64,000 nucleotides of DNA from positions 243,501-307,500 of the forward strand of contig JAOPHQ010003137.1 of the NCBI GenBank assembly GCA_030340625.1, written 5' to 3'. This document shows positions 53,776-64,000 of this stretch, piece after piece. Within the stretch, counting starts at the first letter, position 1. Each line of letters starts with the position of its first letter. The translations under genes were made by a program, and so were the position numbers. Source of the stretch: Merluccius polli. Taxonomy: Eukaryota; Chordata; Actinopteri; Gadiformes; Merlucciidae. Under the pieces are notes generated by a model. That model ran no database searches. It was not told the DNA's origin and saw only the letters and a program-made list of their open reading frames with translations.

Positions 53776-55194
53776 GGTTACATGCCGCTATTCCGACATG
53801 CCGCTAGACATTGACGTCTAGTGGTCGGAGTGGCGGCATTAATATTATTTTCCAAGCGTCCCACTACTGCGACAATTTTTTTTCCCCATTGTCTGAGTAG
53901 CGGCACTTTACTTTTTTTCAAACGTCCTGCCATTCCGACATGAGGCCATTAATATTTGTCATTATCATTGTACTTTAAATTAATTAATTAATGTGATTAT
54001 ACCCATATGTTCTGGACTTAGCATACACGCAGCTTATGCATGGGTGTGACAAATACATGGGAAAACAATTTCTAAAAAGAGCCAATCATCCAACTTCGAG
54101 GCTGCCCCTAGTTGGTAATATATAGGACTAGCCTATCCATATCAAATCCAAAAGCAACAATCTTCATAACAAAATCAGAGTATCCTTTTCAAAAAATATT
54201 ATTTCGCCGTTCTTAAATTAGGCTTCCACAGCGCAAAAAAGGTAGGCCTACACCTTGAAACTTTGTTCTATCAACTTAAAGTCCGATTAAACTTCATTCA
54301 AAGGCAGTCCATAATTCAAATTAAATTGATTTCTAACGAACAAGTCCAAATTTCAGGTCCTAGAGCTTTATTCGTGCTTCTTCTTATATATTTTTAAGTA
54401 GACTGCTGGCCTGCACGCACAGAGTTTGTTTGATGCATGGAGTTTCAACCTTTTCCCCCTGAGAGCTGAATAAAAATGAGGAGAGCTCCCTGTCTTTTAC
54501 ATAATGTGTGTAGGCCTAACATTTATTCACATGGCCGGTTCAAAATCACCTAGTTTTTGACTGAAATGTGTGCCGATATCAATTATTGTGAAAAACATTG
54601 TTTGGAGTAGAGGTCTGCACTCGCGATGCAAATGGAAGCTCATTGCGGGTGCGGGCGGGATGATAGAGGTAGGCCTACATTTGAAGATTGTCTCGACTGG
54701 CGACAAACAAGAATCAGAATCTACAATGATCATTGTCCATAGGCCTATCTAGTTATTATTCTATATTAATAACTATTATTATTATTCTATTATTCTATTG
54801 CACTTTCAATGATCATTGTCCATAGGCCTATCTAGTTATTATTCTATATTAATAACTATTATTATTATTCTATTATTCTATTGCACTTTCAATGATCATT
54901 GTCCATAGGCCTATCTAGTTATTATTCTATATTAATAACTATTATTATTATTCTATTATTCTATTGCACTTTCAATGATCATTGTCCATAGGCCTAGTTA
55001 TTATTCTATATTAATAACTATTATTATTATTATTCTATTGCACTTTCTATGAAAAGTAGGCCTAATTGTCGTAATAGCGGTACCAAAAAAGATCGGATTA
55101 GGGGCATGTCTAAATAGAGGCATGTCGTAATGATGGCATGTCGTAATGGAGGGTTGTCGTAATAACGGGCTGTCGTAATAAAGGGCGGACCCCC
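53776..55194. mobile_element. DNA transposon with 8-bp TSD and atypical ends, copy 2 (1,419 bp)
   Basis: Same ends as copy 1 (GGTTACATGCCGCTATTCCG ... GGGCGGACCCCC), here with the exact duplication ctctgtcc (53768-53775, 55195-55202). The first 890 bp are almost identical to 16136-17035. It differs by an expanded tandem array (54680-55030) and loss of one right-hand segment. Confidence 0.88.
54700..55030. repeat. About 84-bp tandem repeat inside copy 2
   Basis: The unit contains gatcattgtccataggccta, tctagttattattctatatt and ctattgcactttcaat, in about four copies. Copy 1 has a shorter, different array at the same place. Confidence 0.9.
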
Positions 55195-55202
55195 CTCTGT
55201 CC

Positions 55203-56117
55203 CTTGGTCTTCGTGTGTTTGGCTGAGCAGTCCAGACGATGTGTATCAAAGGTGTCCGAGCTGGATACCTTGAGCAAAGTCCAGGACTAATAAGCTAGCT
55301 CTAGCCGAGTTAGCTTCCTGGTGCAATTCGGTGTTTCAGTCCGAGTTCGAAAATTAAATTAACATAACACAACTACACTACTGTACAATGCTTCCGTAAG
55401 AGTCACTAGTCGTTCGTCTACCAACATTAACAACAGTAATGCTTTACTGAGTGTTTTACCCATGTAAACTATAGCTGTGTCATGGAGCTCATCTCAACAT
55501 GTCTTCTCACTTTTGTTGCCACTTCGTTCTCCTTGTCTAATGTCCCTGCTACGTTCCCCACACTTCCTTCTGACACTTGACCTTACACTCACTTCTCACT
55601 GGCTTAGAAAATAAACAAAATGCAAACTTTACATTTGAATTTCTTCTCATACATTATTCAAAATAAAAGATTCTTAAAACATTCCCAGCATCATGAACGT
55701 AGTGATAAAGAAAACAAAATACAATTTACATCATGTAAATAACTCAATACATGAACTTAACCATGAAACTCTATTCAATATGCAATATCAGACATATGCA
55801 TAGTTTTTAACCTTTTAAGTCCTATTTATTCTATTAATGAACTTATTCTACTTTAATGAACTTATTCTACCATATATTAGAGCTGCTCTGATATGGAATT
55901 GTTCTGGCTCATAGCCGATACCAATACAATAACTGATCATTTAAATTATTTGTATTTTAAAAGAATATTCATATTATAACGTATGTATATAGTATAATGT
56001 ATGCACAACTGAGGGTAAGAATGGATGAAAAGTGCATCAAACAACTTTATAAGAAACATGCTTTGGTTTATATAAGCCTATGGCCCCTGAATAAAAACAC
56101 AATGGCAAATAATAGCC
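55203..56117. other. Non-coding DNA
   Basis: Nothing firm; 55870-55930 resembles a worn DNA-transposon end. Confidence 0.45.
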
Positions 56118-56253
56118 ATTATACCATGGCCTGGGTGAATACTCGATTCTGATTGGCTGGAGGGGTGTTGCTTAACTTTCGACTGCACTGTTATCGAAGC
56201 AGTCTTATCACCGTTCTAAATGTGCTAAACGAAATGTTAATAACTGTCAACTT
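56118..56253 (+). repeat. Element end matching the MITE at 48 kb
   Basis: Starts attataccatggcctgggtg, continues gaatactcgattctgattgg and later tgtgctaaacgaaatgtta, in parallel with the reverse complement of 48455-48310. It lies 150 bp upstream of the Crypton-like gene. Confidence 0.7.
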
Positions 56254-56404
56254 TATTTGGGTTAACATTACAAACTAGCTAAAATAAATAAACAAAAGCA
56301 ATATAGATTTCAACATAACATTCAACCTTTTTGGGTAACACCAATTGCATGAGGAATGGGATACATAAGAAGAACGGTTGAAGATACAAAATAATATAAT
56401 ATCA

Positions 56405-57892
56405 ATGAAACCCAGCAAGAGGCCTCGAGCAATAACAAAGCAGGAACTGAACAAAATAGACGAGGACAAACATGAAAAAAAAACAAAGAAATCAACAATC
56501 CGGGCAGTGAACACGATTCAGGACTTCCTGTTGTCTAAACGCATGATTATCAATATTTTATCTTACAATGCGGTGGCCCTGAACAACATGCTGCGTGAAT
56601 GTTATATCCGTCCAGTCTTCAAAAGGAGGGGAATACAGTGTAGTAGAGGACTGCATTGGGTTTGGGATCCCGCGGGACCACAAATGTCGCGGGAACGGGG
56701 GTTTTTAACTTTGCTGTGGGCGGGAATGGGTGGTCAAAAAATAAACTGCGGGTCCCGGGATTTAACTAGTGGTAACCAGATGGAGGAGTCAACAAATGAA
56801 GTTGAAAAGAAAATGAAAGCCTAGAAGCCTAACCCTAGAATAGGTGTACTTATTGACATCATTAAATACTACTTTAAAATAGTTTCACCCCGTCCAAAGA
56901 TGGCCATTTTGGATTTGCGCATGTGCCGCGATCCCGCAGTGTGTGTCCCGTAATGACAAAATGCCCAGCACCCACCCCTTACCAGCACTGACCTCCAGCT
57001 TATTCGTGGCTCTGAAGCTCTCTCCCCCAATACTCCAGCAACCTTGTGAAGAAGGTCTGGTTTGATATACAGTGGCACTTGGCCAGACGTGGCAGGAAAT
57101 AGACCAGGGAACTCTCCAGGTCACCTTTTATAATCCGCAAGGATGATGATGGGAAGGAGTACGTGTGTTTTTCACATAACCCCGAAACCAAAAACCACAA
57201 AAATGCCACCGATCCCGACAAACTAAATCTTTGCGGGCTCATGTTTGCTGATCCAAGGAACCCAGCATATACAGTGGCAGGTTTTTGAAAATATATTTCC
57301 AAATGCCCCCGACGCCACAGCATTCTACCTCCACCCAAAAAGAAGTCCTCGGGTCATACTGTCCGACACCTGGTACTCCAATGAGCCGATGGGGTCAACT
57401 TCTTGGGAGGCATGTTGAAAAGAATATGCCTGGAGGTAAACATGTGCATACATAACTAGCCTATCTAAATAAATGCCTAAAGCTCTATAATGGCCGAAAC
57501 CTTAAGAAAATAGTTTCATATGGGCAGGCTAATTGTCTTAATTAAGATACTGCTTGTCTTTCAGGTGGGCCTGTCACAGCTTTATACAAACCACAGCCTC
57601 CGCAGCACAGATGTCCATCTCCGCACCGATGGTGGATTGGAGAGCCACCAAATAATGCCATCAATATGAGAGTAGCCTCCGCAGCTACTGGGCACCATCC
57701 ACCATGTGGAGCAGTATCCTGGGAAATATTCCTCAAGATGACGAGAGCCCTCGTAAATTAAGCCGGGCTGCCACTTAGTCACCCCCAGCATCAGCATCAT
57801 CCAGCTCCAGCCTCAGCCTGGAAAACCTAGGCCAGCCGATAATGCTGGCAAATTACACCATAAATGGCAATGTCAAGTTAAGTTTTAAATAA
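56405..57892 (+). pseudogene. Crypton-type tyrosine recombinase pseudogene (KIAA1958/DUF3504-like)
   Basis: From the ATG at 56405 it reads MKPSKRPRAITKQELNKIDE, then STIRAVNTIQDFLLSKRM and ALNNMLRECYIRPVFK (N-terminal SAM-like DNA-binding part). A roughly 360-bp unrelated GC-rich insertion follows (about 56640-56998). The catalytic part resumes with KKVWFDIQWHLARRGRK, DDGKEYVCFSHNPETKNHK and LMFADPRNPAY. After a splice acceptor (tgtctttcag, before 57565) it reads GLSQLYTNHSLRSTDVHL, the box with the HxxR motif. It ends LGQPIMLANYTINGNVKLSF and TAA at 57890-57892. Stops and frame changes (for example after RGRK, near 57097) show it is dead. The Tyr-bearing end is not readable. Confidence 0.75.
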
Positions 57893-60360
57893 TCATTTGA
57901 AACTTGCACAACTCAGTTGAGTTGACCTTCAGCCACGAGTTTACAATAAAACCAAAACTCGCATTAAAAATACAAAACTTACAAAATCTATACAAAATCT
58001 TCCTGAAATCAGACGTCCTCGTAAGTTATGTTGTTACTCCGGCATTGGCATCCTCACATCTGCTGGTTCACTTACACGGTGCTACTAGCTTAAAATGCAT
58101 GTGAAATTCGCAGACACAGTTGCCAAATATGTCCATGGAAAAATTATTTTGTTCAGCGAGTATCTTAGTTACAACAATTTTGAGCAAGCCAAGCATTTTT
58201 GTGTATGCATGTGCTATATTTATTCAGTTTGTGAAATCCCACGAAGCCTAGCAAGCATTAGATCAAGTTGTCTGGCTGACTCAGCTGGGACTAGAAAGCT
58301 TCTCTGTTGCTAAGTCATTGCTAAGGTGAAGGTAAGGTGAAGTAGCAAACCACCATTTGCATTGCATAGGATTCTATGGGTGTGCTGATTGTGTTCCAGG
58401 TATTAGTCGGACCACAATTATTTCCGGGGAAACGGAGATAACACATTTTGTAGTAGAGTTAGTAGGAGACAACTTTTGCCACCCTTGGGTTTCCAAATAG
58501 TATTATTATTGCGCTGTTGTTGCAAAGACAAACCAGATGGCTTTCCGTTTCCTCAGAGCCTAGCAACCACAAACAAAACAAGTTGTTTGGAAATCTTGCT
58601 TTGAAATTTCCGCAAGGAAACGATCAACACTTTGGTAAGAAGAAACAAGGAAGAATGTTCACTGAAGAGGTAAAAGTTAAATTGTCATAATTGTATATTG
58701 AATTTGGGAACAGGCAAAAGCTATTGTAATGATGTGCATGCATAGTAATACCATAGTTTGAGTATTGCTTCTCACAAAATAAACAAAAGTATCGGCAGCA
58801 GGGGTTGGCGTCAGGGTGGAGGGGGCAGTAGATGAAAACATTCGGCGGAAATTCGTCTATAATGGAGACATGAAAGCAGATACAAATTCTCCGTCAACAG
58901 GGTTCTTTTTCTTTTGCCGGTAGAGTTTCCACAGTTCGCCATTTCCACTACTGGGGATAGCTACCGATAGCTACCGTAGTAAACAAAAGCGATATCCTCC
59001 TGGTTTGGTTGCACGCACAATGGTTGACGCACTTCCTTTGTACCGTAAATGGAGCCTTAAGTTTTCCCGGGAGATCGTACCCGGTGGCAGACAGAATTGC
59101 ATAGTGAAAGTGAGGCTCATAGGGAACCAATCTAAATGCTGATGGTTATTATTCTGTAGCCATGACACTGTGCAGTCAACATTTACTTCATATTGATACG
59201 TTAAAGCAAAAATGTTGTCTACTGCCACTTTAATAAAAAAATGGGATAAGCAGGATAATCCACTCCGAGGTGTGCGGTTATCGGGGGGTTCTTAGCCTCC
59301 AACTTTACAGAAAGTTACAAAGTTGCTGATGTTGCAAACAGGACAAGAAGTTGTACAGGGTCGCGTATCAGACAAGACATTGCGCATCCAAATCTGATAA
59401 TTAGAATTAGTTTTCAGCCTACCACATGAAAGGCCTGATTGTTGAGCTTCGTCATTGACGAAGACAACGCGTGTTTATGTGGTCATTTATTTGGAATGTA
59501 GCCTTTATATAGATGTATGGGTCTTGTAAGATAACATAGGTACAATGTAGTAATAACGAATGAGTGAATACAGTATGTGGCCCCTCAAGGCTTATAGCGG
59601 TGTTGAAAGTTGTAGCCTGGGTGCCTCAGATGGCAGTGACCAGCGGCGCTTGTGTGGGCACTACCGTTGAAAAGAATGGTTTCTAATTATTTTGACACTG
59701 AGTGTCTGTGACCCGTTGTGTTGAAACTCTTTGGCAACATATTTGACACTTGTCTACAGGCCTAGGAGAGGCTTGACGTCATATGGGCAACAACATAAAT
59801 GCACTGTAAAAGCACAGCAAATTATCGGCTCTACTTATCGGCTATAATTTCATTAACGGAATAATATCAATAAAATATTTTCCCATTATCTGTGGATAAT
59901 ATATCAGCCTCCAATATATCTTGCATCCCATGTTATCTCTTAACGCTTAACTGTAAGCCTCATATCACTTTGATATGAGGCTGAAATTACTTTTTTTAAA
60001 ATTGTATTGTATGGAGCATATTCCAAGTACAAAAGTGGTAATCTTATTAAACATATAATTGTCAATATTGTACAACCATATAAGAATCTATGTCTATTCT
60101 TGTTGATGGATACTTTAAGTTTTAGGACTTTACTCACATTTGAAATACACTTGCTACGACAGCTTGCTGCTAGGGTCAGTGGGCTATCACGTCCGGCAAA
60201 ATGCACTCTTTCCCACACCCACCACTCTCACGCTCCTTTTCTCTTCTTTCTACACCCCCAGCCAATTGCCCAGCTACCACCACTGAAATACCATTACTGT
60301 TAAAAGAGACATACTCAGAGAGCCCCTACCTTCCCATAGTACTGCACTGCTGCGAGTGTG
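57893..60360. other. Mostly unique non-coding DNA
   Basis: 59253-59283 matches one end of the 48-kb MITE family. A small hairpin with 12-bp arms lies at 59956-59982. No coding region supported. Confidence 0.5.
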
Positions 60361-60366
60361 TGCGCA

Positions 60367-60370
<4 letters not shown>

Positions 60371-60412
<42 letters not shown>
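60371..60412. repeat. (TG)n microsatellite
   Basis: About twenty TG units, followed by a purine-rich GA stretch (60430-60510). Confidence 0.95.
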
Positions 60413-60417
<5 letters not shown>

Positions 60418-61585
60418 AGGTAAGAACGATAGAGCAGGGGAAAGAGAGAGACTGGGAGAAAGAGAGAGCAGGAAGAGGTGGGGGGTGGAAATAGAGAAAA
60501 AGGAAAAAGGTTGGTTGTCATAGCAACTCTGTTTTCAAGGAGAGTCAACCATTCATTTCCACACTGAAGACTGCAAGGGAACACTTAACTATGTTCTTTG
60601 CCTAAGGATACTACTTTCAAAAGTCTCTCACTGCCTCTCTCTCTCTCTCTCTCTCTCTCCTTCCATTCACACTCTTGCTGAAGTGCTATTCTGAATTAAA
60701 GCTCTCTACTTCCCAGCAGCTACTCCAGCTCAGCAACATTGTGTCCCGTTTGTTTTTCTTCATTGCTCCTCTTTGCTTCATCTTCATTGCATCTTTCACT
60801 TCCTTACTCTCCCTGCCTTTCTCACTAGCTGCACTTTCCTCATCCCAAACTTTTTGAACACAATACATATTATCACTGAAGAACTTTTACTCTCTGAAAT
60901 CAAACTAACTTATACTTTCTGGAAATCTAGCTACAGCTTTATAAAAATAAATGCTTTAGAATGATAGGAATTAAAACTATTCATATAATCATCTCAAATG
61001 AAAGTAGCAGTACTAGCATTACCTCTTCAGGATATTCATAATAACTGCCAGCGGTTTCTCTCTTACTCTGTACTCTTAAATGTGCACCATTCACACCAAA
61101 TACTAATACTTAATGCAGGATTCCATAACCAGTCCAAAACCGTAACTTTGTTTGAATGAGCAAAAACACTTCGACAAACTTACATTTTAAAGTCGGAGCA
61201 GTGGATCTGTATTCCCATCACCATTTGTCTTGCTTTTCAGCCTCTGCCTTCCTTCTTTTTCCTTCTCTTTTTCTCTCTGGTTGTGTTCCCCCTGTTTTGA
61301 TTCTGAGGGTGCCCTGGGTTGCAAGAGTGCCTAGCGTTCCATCACAACTTAATGCCAGGGGCTATCATCTCTAATGCTCACCTCTTGCTGTGAAGCCCTA
61401 ATGTTTTATTTAGTCCAAAAGCAAGAGGGGAAAAAGCAGCAAGGGTTGTTTTGCTTTTTCCATCATTAAATGTACATTTTAAGGCAGCAGTACCGACAGT
61501 GAAGCTGCTTGAGAATCATGCCACATTCAGGAAGTGTCCAAAAAAACTTGTTAAAAGCTTTGTGGCTGTTTGCTAAATAGCAGAT
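60413..61585. other. Unique AT/pyrimidine-rich DNA
   Basis: Includes (CT)n at 60635-60659. Short frames show no domain. Confidence 0.5.
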
Positions 61586-61720
61586 GTACACACGCACACA
61601 CACATACACACACACGCGCACATTTATTATGTTGTACACAAAATCTGGAATTTTCAGAAATATGGTGTGTGTGGTGCACACATAAAAATGGACACAGACG
61701 TGCGCACACACACACACTTT
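61586..61720. repeat. CA-rich simple repeats
   Basis: Runs of CA at 61592-61622 and 61705-61719. Confidence 0.85.
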
Positions 61721-62379
61721 CCGTCACACATATTCCGATAGACTGTTGTGATGCTGGCTCTCAATAACAAAAGGTGTTACAGACTCACATCATCAGATTT
61801 CATTGTGCTGGCCAGAAAAATATATTGGTGGATATGGCTGATATTGTCTCATTGTTACCTTGCAGCAAAAGCAGATCGGCTGCTTTTTAGGGTCTTGTGA
61901 CTCCATAGCATTGTGGAGCACACACTTAGAGACAAATACGATCCAAGGCTGTATAACACCTCCAAAACACGTGCCCATCAATGTTTTTAGTAAATAGATT
62001 ATGATGCAATCCCTATATAATCTTAAATGCGCCTGCCCAACAACAGGCCATTCTAACTCAATGTAACTATCCAGCCATGATAGATAGATCCCATCTTAAT
62101 TTGATTACTGCATAAGCAATACATTTTCTTTTGTAGACGCCATAAACATTGCAAATGTTGCACTGTGGTTCCTGTTTGATGAGCGTGTACGGCCACCCCC
62201 ACCCCTCATCATCCTCACCAACCCTCCCCCTCCTCTCCATTTATATTCGCTTGCTCTTTATCAACCCTTTGTCACGTCCCTTCCTTGTTTAATATTGTCA
62301 TATACAGTATATCCATATGTGTTTCCTGTAGACTGTTTTGCAAATGGGCTCCCTCACATGTTTCTCCTCCACGAGGGGC
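61721..62379. other. Unique non-coding DNA
   Basis: No repeat or gene signature. Confidence 0.5.
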
Positions 62380-62890
62380 TTTGGTGACTCATTAAAGAGA
62401 GAAGACAGGCCGTTGATAATTGGCTTTAGGGATTCTGGGCATGTTCTTTCTTTGTTTCCTGTCCGTTCTCGTCTCTAATGGAGCATGAAACCTACTGGCT
62501 AATACACAGGTCACAAGCGGATGCATTTGTGGATAACAACCCCCGCCCCCCTTATTTTCTTTCTTTGCTTGCTAATGACAAGTGTAACAATCTGTTAATG
62601 CATCCAGGCATCCTTAAGGTGGTAAGAACTGATTTCATTAGGAGCGTTAGAATAGATTATAATCGATTGCAATGGATGGTTTCAATAAGAATCATAATGT
62701 GTTTCTCAGGCTGCCATCTCCATTTATTTTTCTTGTTTCTCTATTTGATTGGCAGGCTGAGGCGAAGTCATCTGTATGAAGCTCTGGTACGTTTGTTGAA
62801 GGGGCTTTTATTTTCTTAATCATCTTAAATCTCTGTCTTGCAATTTGATTTTAAGACGCTGGTGGAATGTAATTGGTTGTTAAACATCTC
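62380..62890. other. Candidate conserved non-coding element
   Basis: AT-rich, non-repetitive sequence with many homeobox-like cores (TAATTG, TTAATG, ATTGATT-like words) and none of the transposon signatures found elsewhere. A 113-codon frame (62478-62819) has no domain. Inferred from composition only. Confidence 0.25.
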
Positions 62891-63131
62891 TCTCTGGCTG
62901 TTTGTGCATGCATGTGTGCACACACAAAACACACGCATAATACATGATTTGCAGTCGCACCCTGCCACGCACACACATAAATACACAAACTCTCAGAAAC
63001 AACACAGACACAAAAGAGAGGCAAAGCACAGTGTACACACACACACACACGCATAAATGTACACATACTCTCATGAAAAAAAAGGCATCACATCAGAATC
63101 ATCAGTTCCACAAGGGTGACCTGTCCCCACT

Positions 63132-63144
63132 ACCACACAAACAC

Positions 63145-63231
<87 letters not shown>

Positions 63232-63256
63232 CTCTCACACACACACACACACACTC
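63132..63256. repeat. Long (CA)n microsatellite
   Basis: About 60 CA units with a CT interruption near 63228. Shorter runs at 62920-62935 and 63033-63050. Confidence 0.97.
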
Positions 63257-63723
63257 AACCACTGGTGCACATGTGTGTGATTATGTCACCAGCCCACTGA
63301 CTTGGAACAGTTGTCATTTATTTGATTTATTTTCTTGTTTTGTTTTTTCTATCTCAGTTCCCATCGTAGGTTTATGTCAATGCAAAAAAAAAATCAATAG
63401 AGGCTTGGGCTTTCCCAACCTCATTTGCTCTGCTTGTGTTTAGAAAGCTTGCATTTCTATTGCAGGTCCTGTTCTCAGTGTGGACCATAGCACATGAAAT
63501 AAAATGTTATTAGCAGTACTCTACATGTCCCATAACATCATATGGCTAGTGTGTTATGTACTCAGCAGTAAAAGTAAGTAAAAACATTGCTCTGTATTCA
63601 ACAAAGCATCTGTAATATTTAACACTATAAAATTTAAATTTGGAAAACGTAATGCTTGTTAGATTTTATCAGGTAAAGATGGGATTAACTTTCTCGTGTT
63701 TAAAAGGCATTTACTGTAATTAA
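63257..63723. other. AT-rich non-coding DNA
   Basis: No feature recognised. Confidence 0.5.
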
Positions 63724-64000
63724 TTGCATTTATATAGCGCTTTTCAAGATACTCAAAGCGCTTTACATAGTGTGTGTGTGGGGGGGATATGACACCTCAT
63801 CCGCTACCAGAGTGTAGCACCCACTTGGGTGATGCATGGCAGCCAGTATGCGCCAGAACGCTCACCACACACTGGCTCAGCGGAGAGGTGAGGAATGAAA
63901 CTAACCAATTAGAGACCAGGGGATGATTAGGTGGCCATGATGGTACAAGAGCCGGGTTGGGAATTTGGCCGGGACACCGGGGTTAGCACCCCTACTCTTG
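63724..64000 (-). mobile_element. 5S-type SINE, second copy, cut by window end
   Basis: Reverse complement of the SINE at 41591-42187, from the gcgctatataaat 3' end to the caagagtaggggtgctaacc block. By eye it is about 95% identical. The 5S-like head lies beyond the window. Confidence 0.9.

Noticed and set aside
62838..63300. CA-repeat ORFs of 60-118 codons
   Set aside because: Thr/His or Val/Cys repeats from the microsatellite only.

Overview
This is vertebrate, almost certainly teleost fish, nuclear DNA, and nearly all of it is transposable-element sequence. The evidence is a Rex3 retrotransposon carrying its diagnostic primer sites, L2-clade LINEs with SGNH-esterase ORF1s, a 5S-rRNA-derived SINE, Ty3/gypsy and other LTR elements, many non-autonomous DNA transposons with clean target-site duplications (TSDs), long CA/GT microsatellites, spliced-gene signals (GT..AG) and no bacterial-style gene packing. 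I see no intact single-copy host protein gene. The only host-like coding signals are fragments: a THAP-like exon plus two downstream exons, a Crypton-type tyrosine recombinase pseudogene, and a possible captured exon inside a palindromic element.

Layout. 1-2.3 kb: 3' end of a Ty3/gypsy pol (integrase C-terminus) with CA-rich and tandem repeats. 2.4-15.1 kb: a probable split gene, with a THAP-like exon at 2.6-2.8 kb and 3' exons at 14.6-15.1 kb. It is separated by a full-length Rex3 (2831-7401, minus strand, itself split by a hAT element at 5260-6463) and a decayed gypsy element (about 8187-14579, its integrase split by a hAT element at 12927-13808). 15.8-20.2 kb: a minus-strand L2 fragment split by two DNA elements. 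20.7-23.8 kb: two PIF/Harbinger-like elements with CAG target duplications. 24.4-28.3 kb: an LTR-internal-LTR-internal-LTR array, sitting at the edge of a solo LTR (to 28710). 29.4-30.1 kb: an LTR/primer-binding-site/leader fragment.

30.1-44.45 kb: one plus-strand L2 LINE stretched to about 14 kb by five insertions: a small 28-bp-TIR MITE, a minus-strand LTR element whose LTRs carry a 33-bp minisatellite, a second (minus) L2, a 5S-type SINE, and a 1.9-kb near-perfect palindromic element. 44.9-46.1 kb: a collapsed gypsy pol. 47.9-53.1 kb: MITEs and simple repeats. 53.8-55.2 kb: a second copy of the 8-bp-TSD element seen at 16.1 kb. 56.1-57.9 kb: Crypton-like recombinase pseudogene. 58-63.7 kb: mostly unique, AT-rich intergenic DNA with microsatellites and a candidate conserved non-coding stretch. 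63.7-64 kb: start of another 5S-type SINE on the minus strand.

The pieces work together mainly as a stratified insertion record. TSDs and resumed reading frames order many insertions (L2 before MITE, LTR element, second L2, SINE and palindrome; Rex3 before hAT; gypsy before hAT). The SINE shares its 3' end with the L2 LINEs, which suggests they supply its retrotransposition machinery. The most unusual items are the triple-LTR array, the 1.9-kb palindrome with a coding-like core, the twin 8-bp-TSD elements with atypical ends, and a roughly 300-bp module with an ATG exon and splice donor shared by two unrelated-looking DNA elements.
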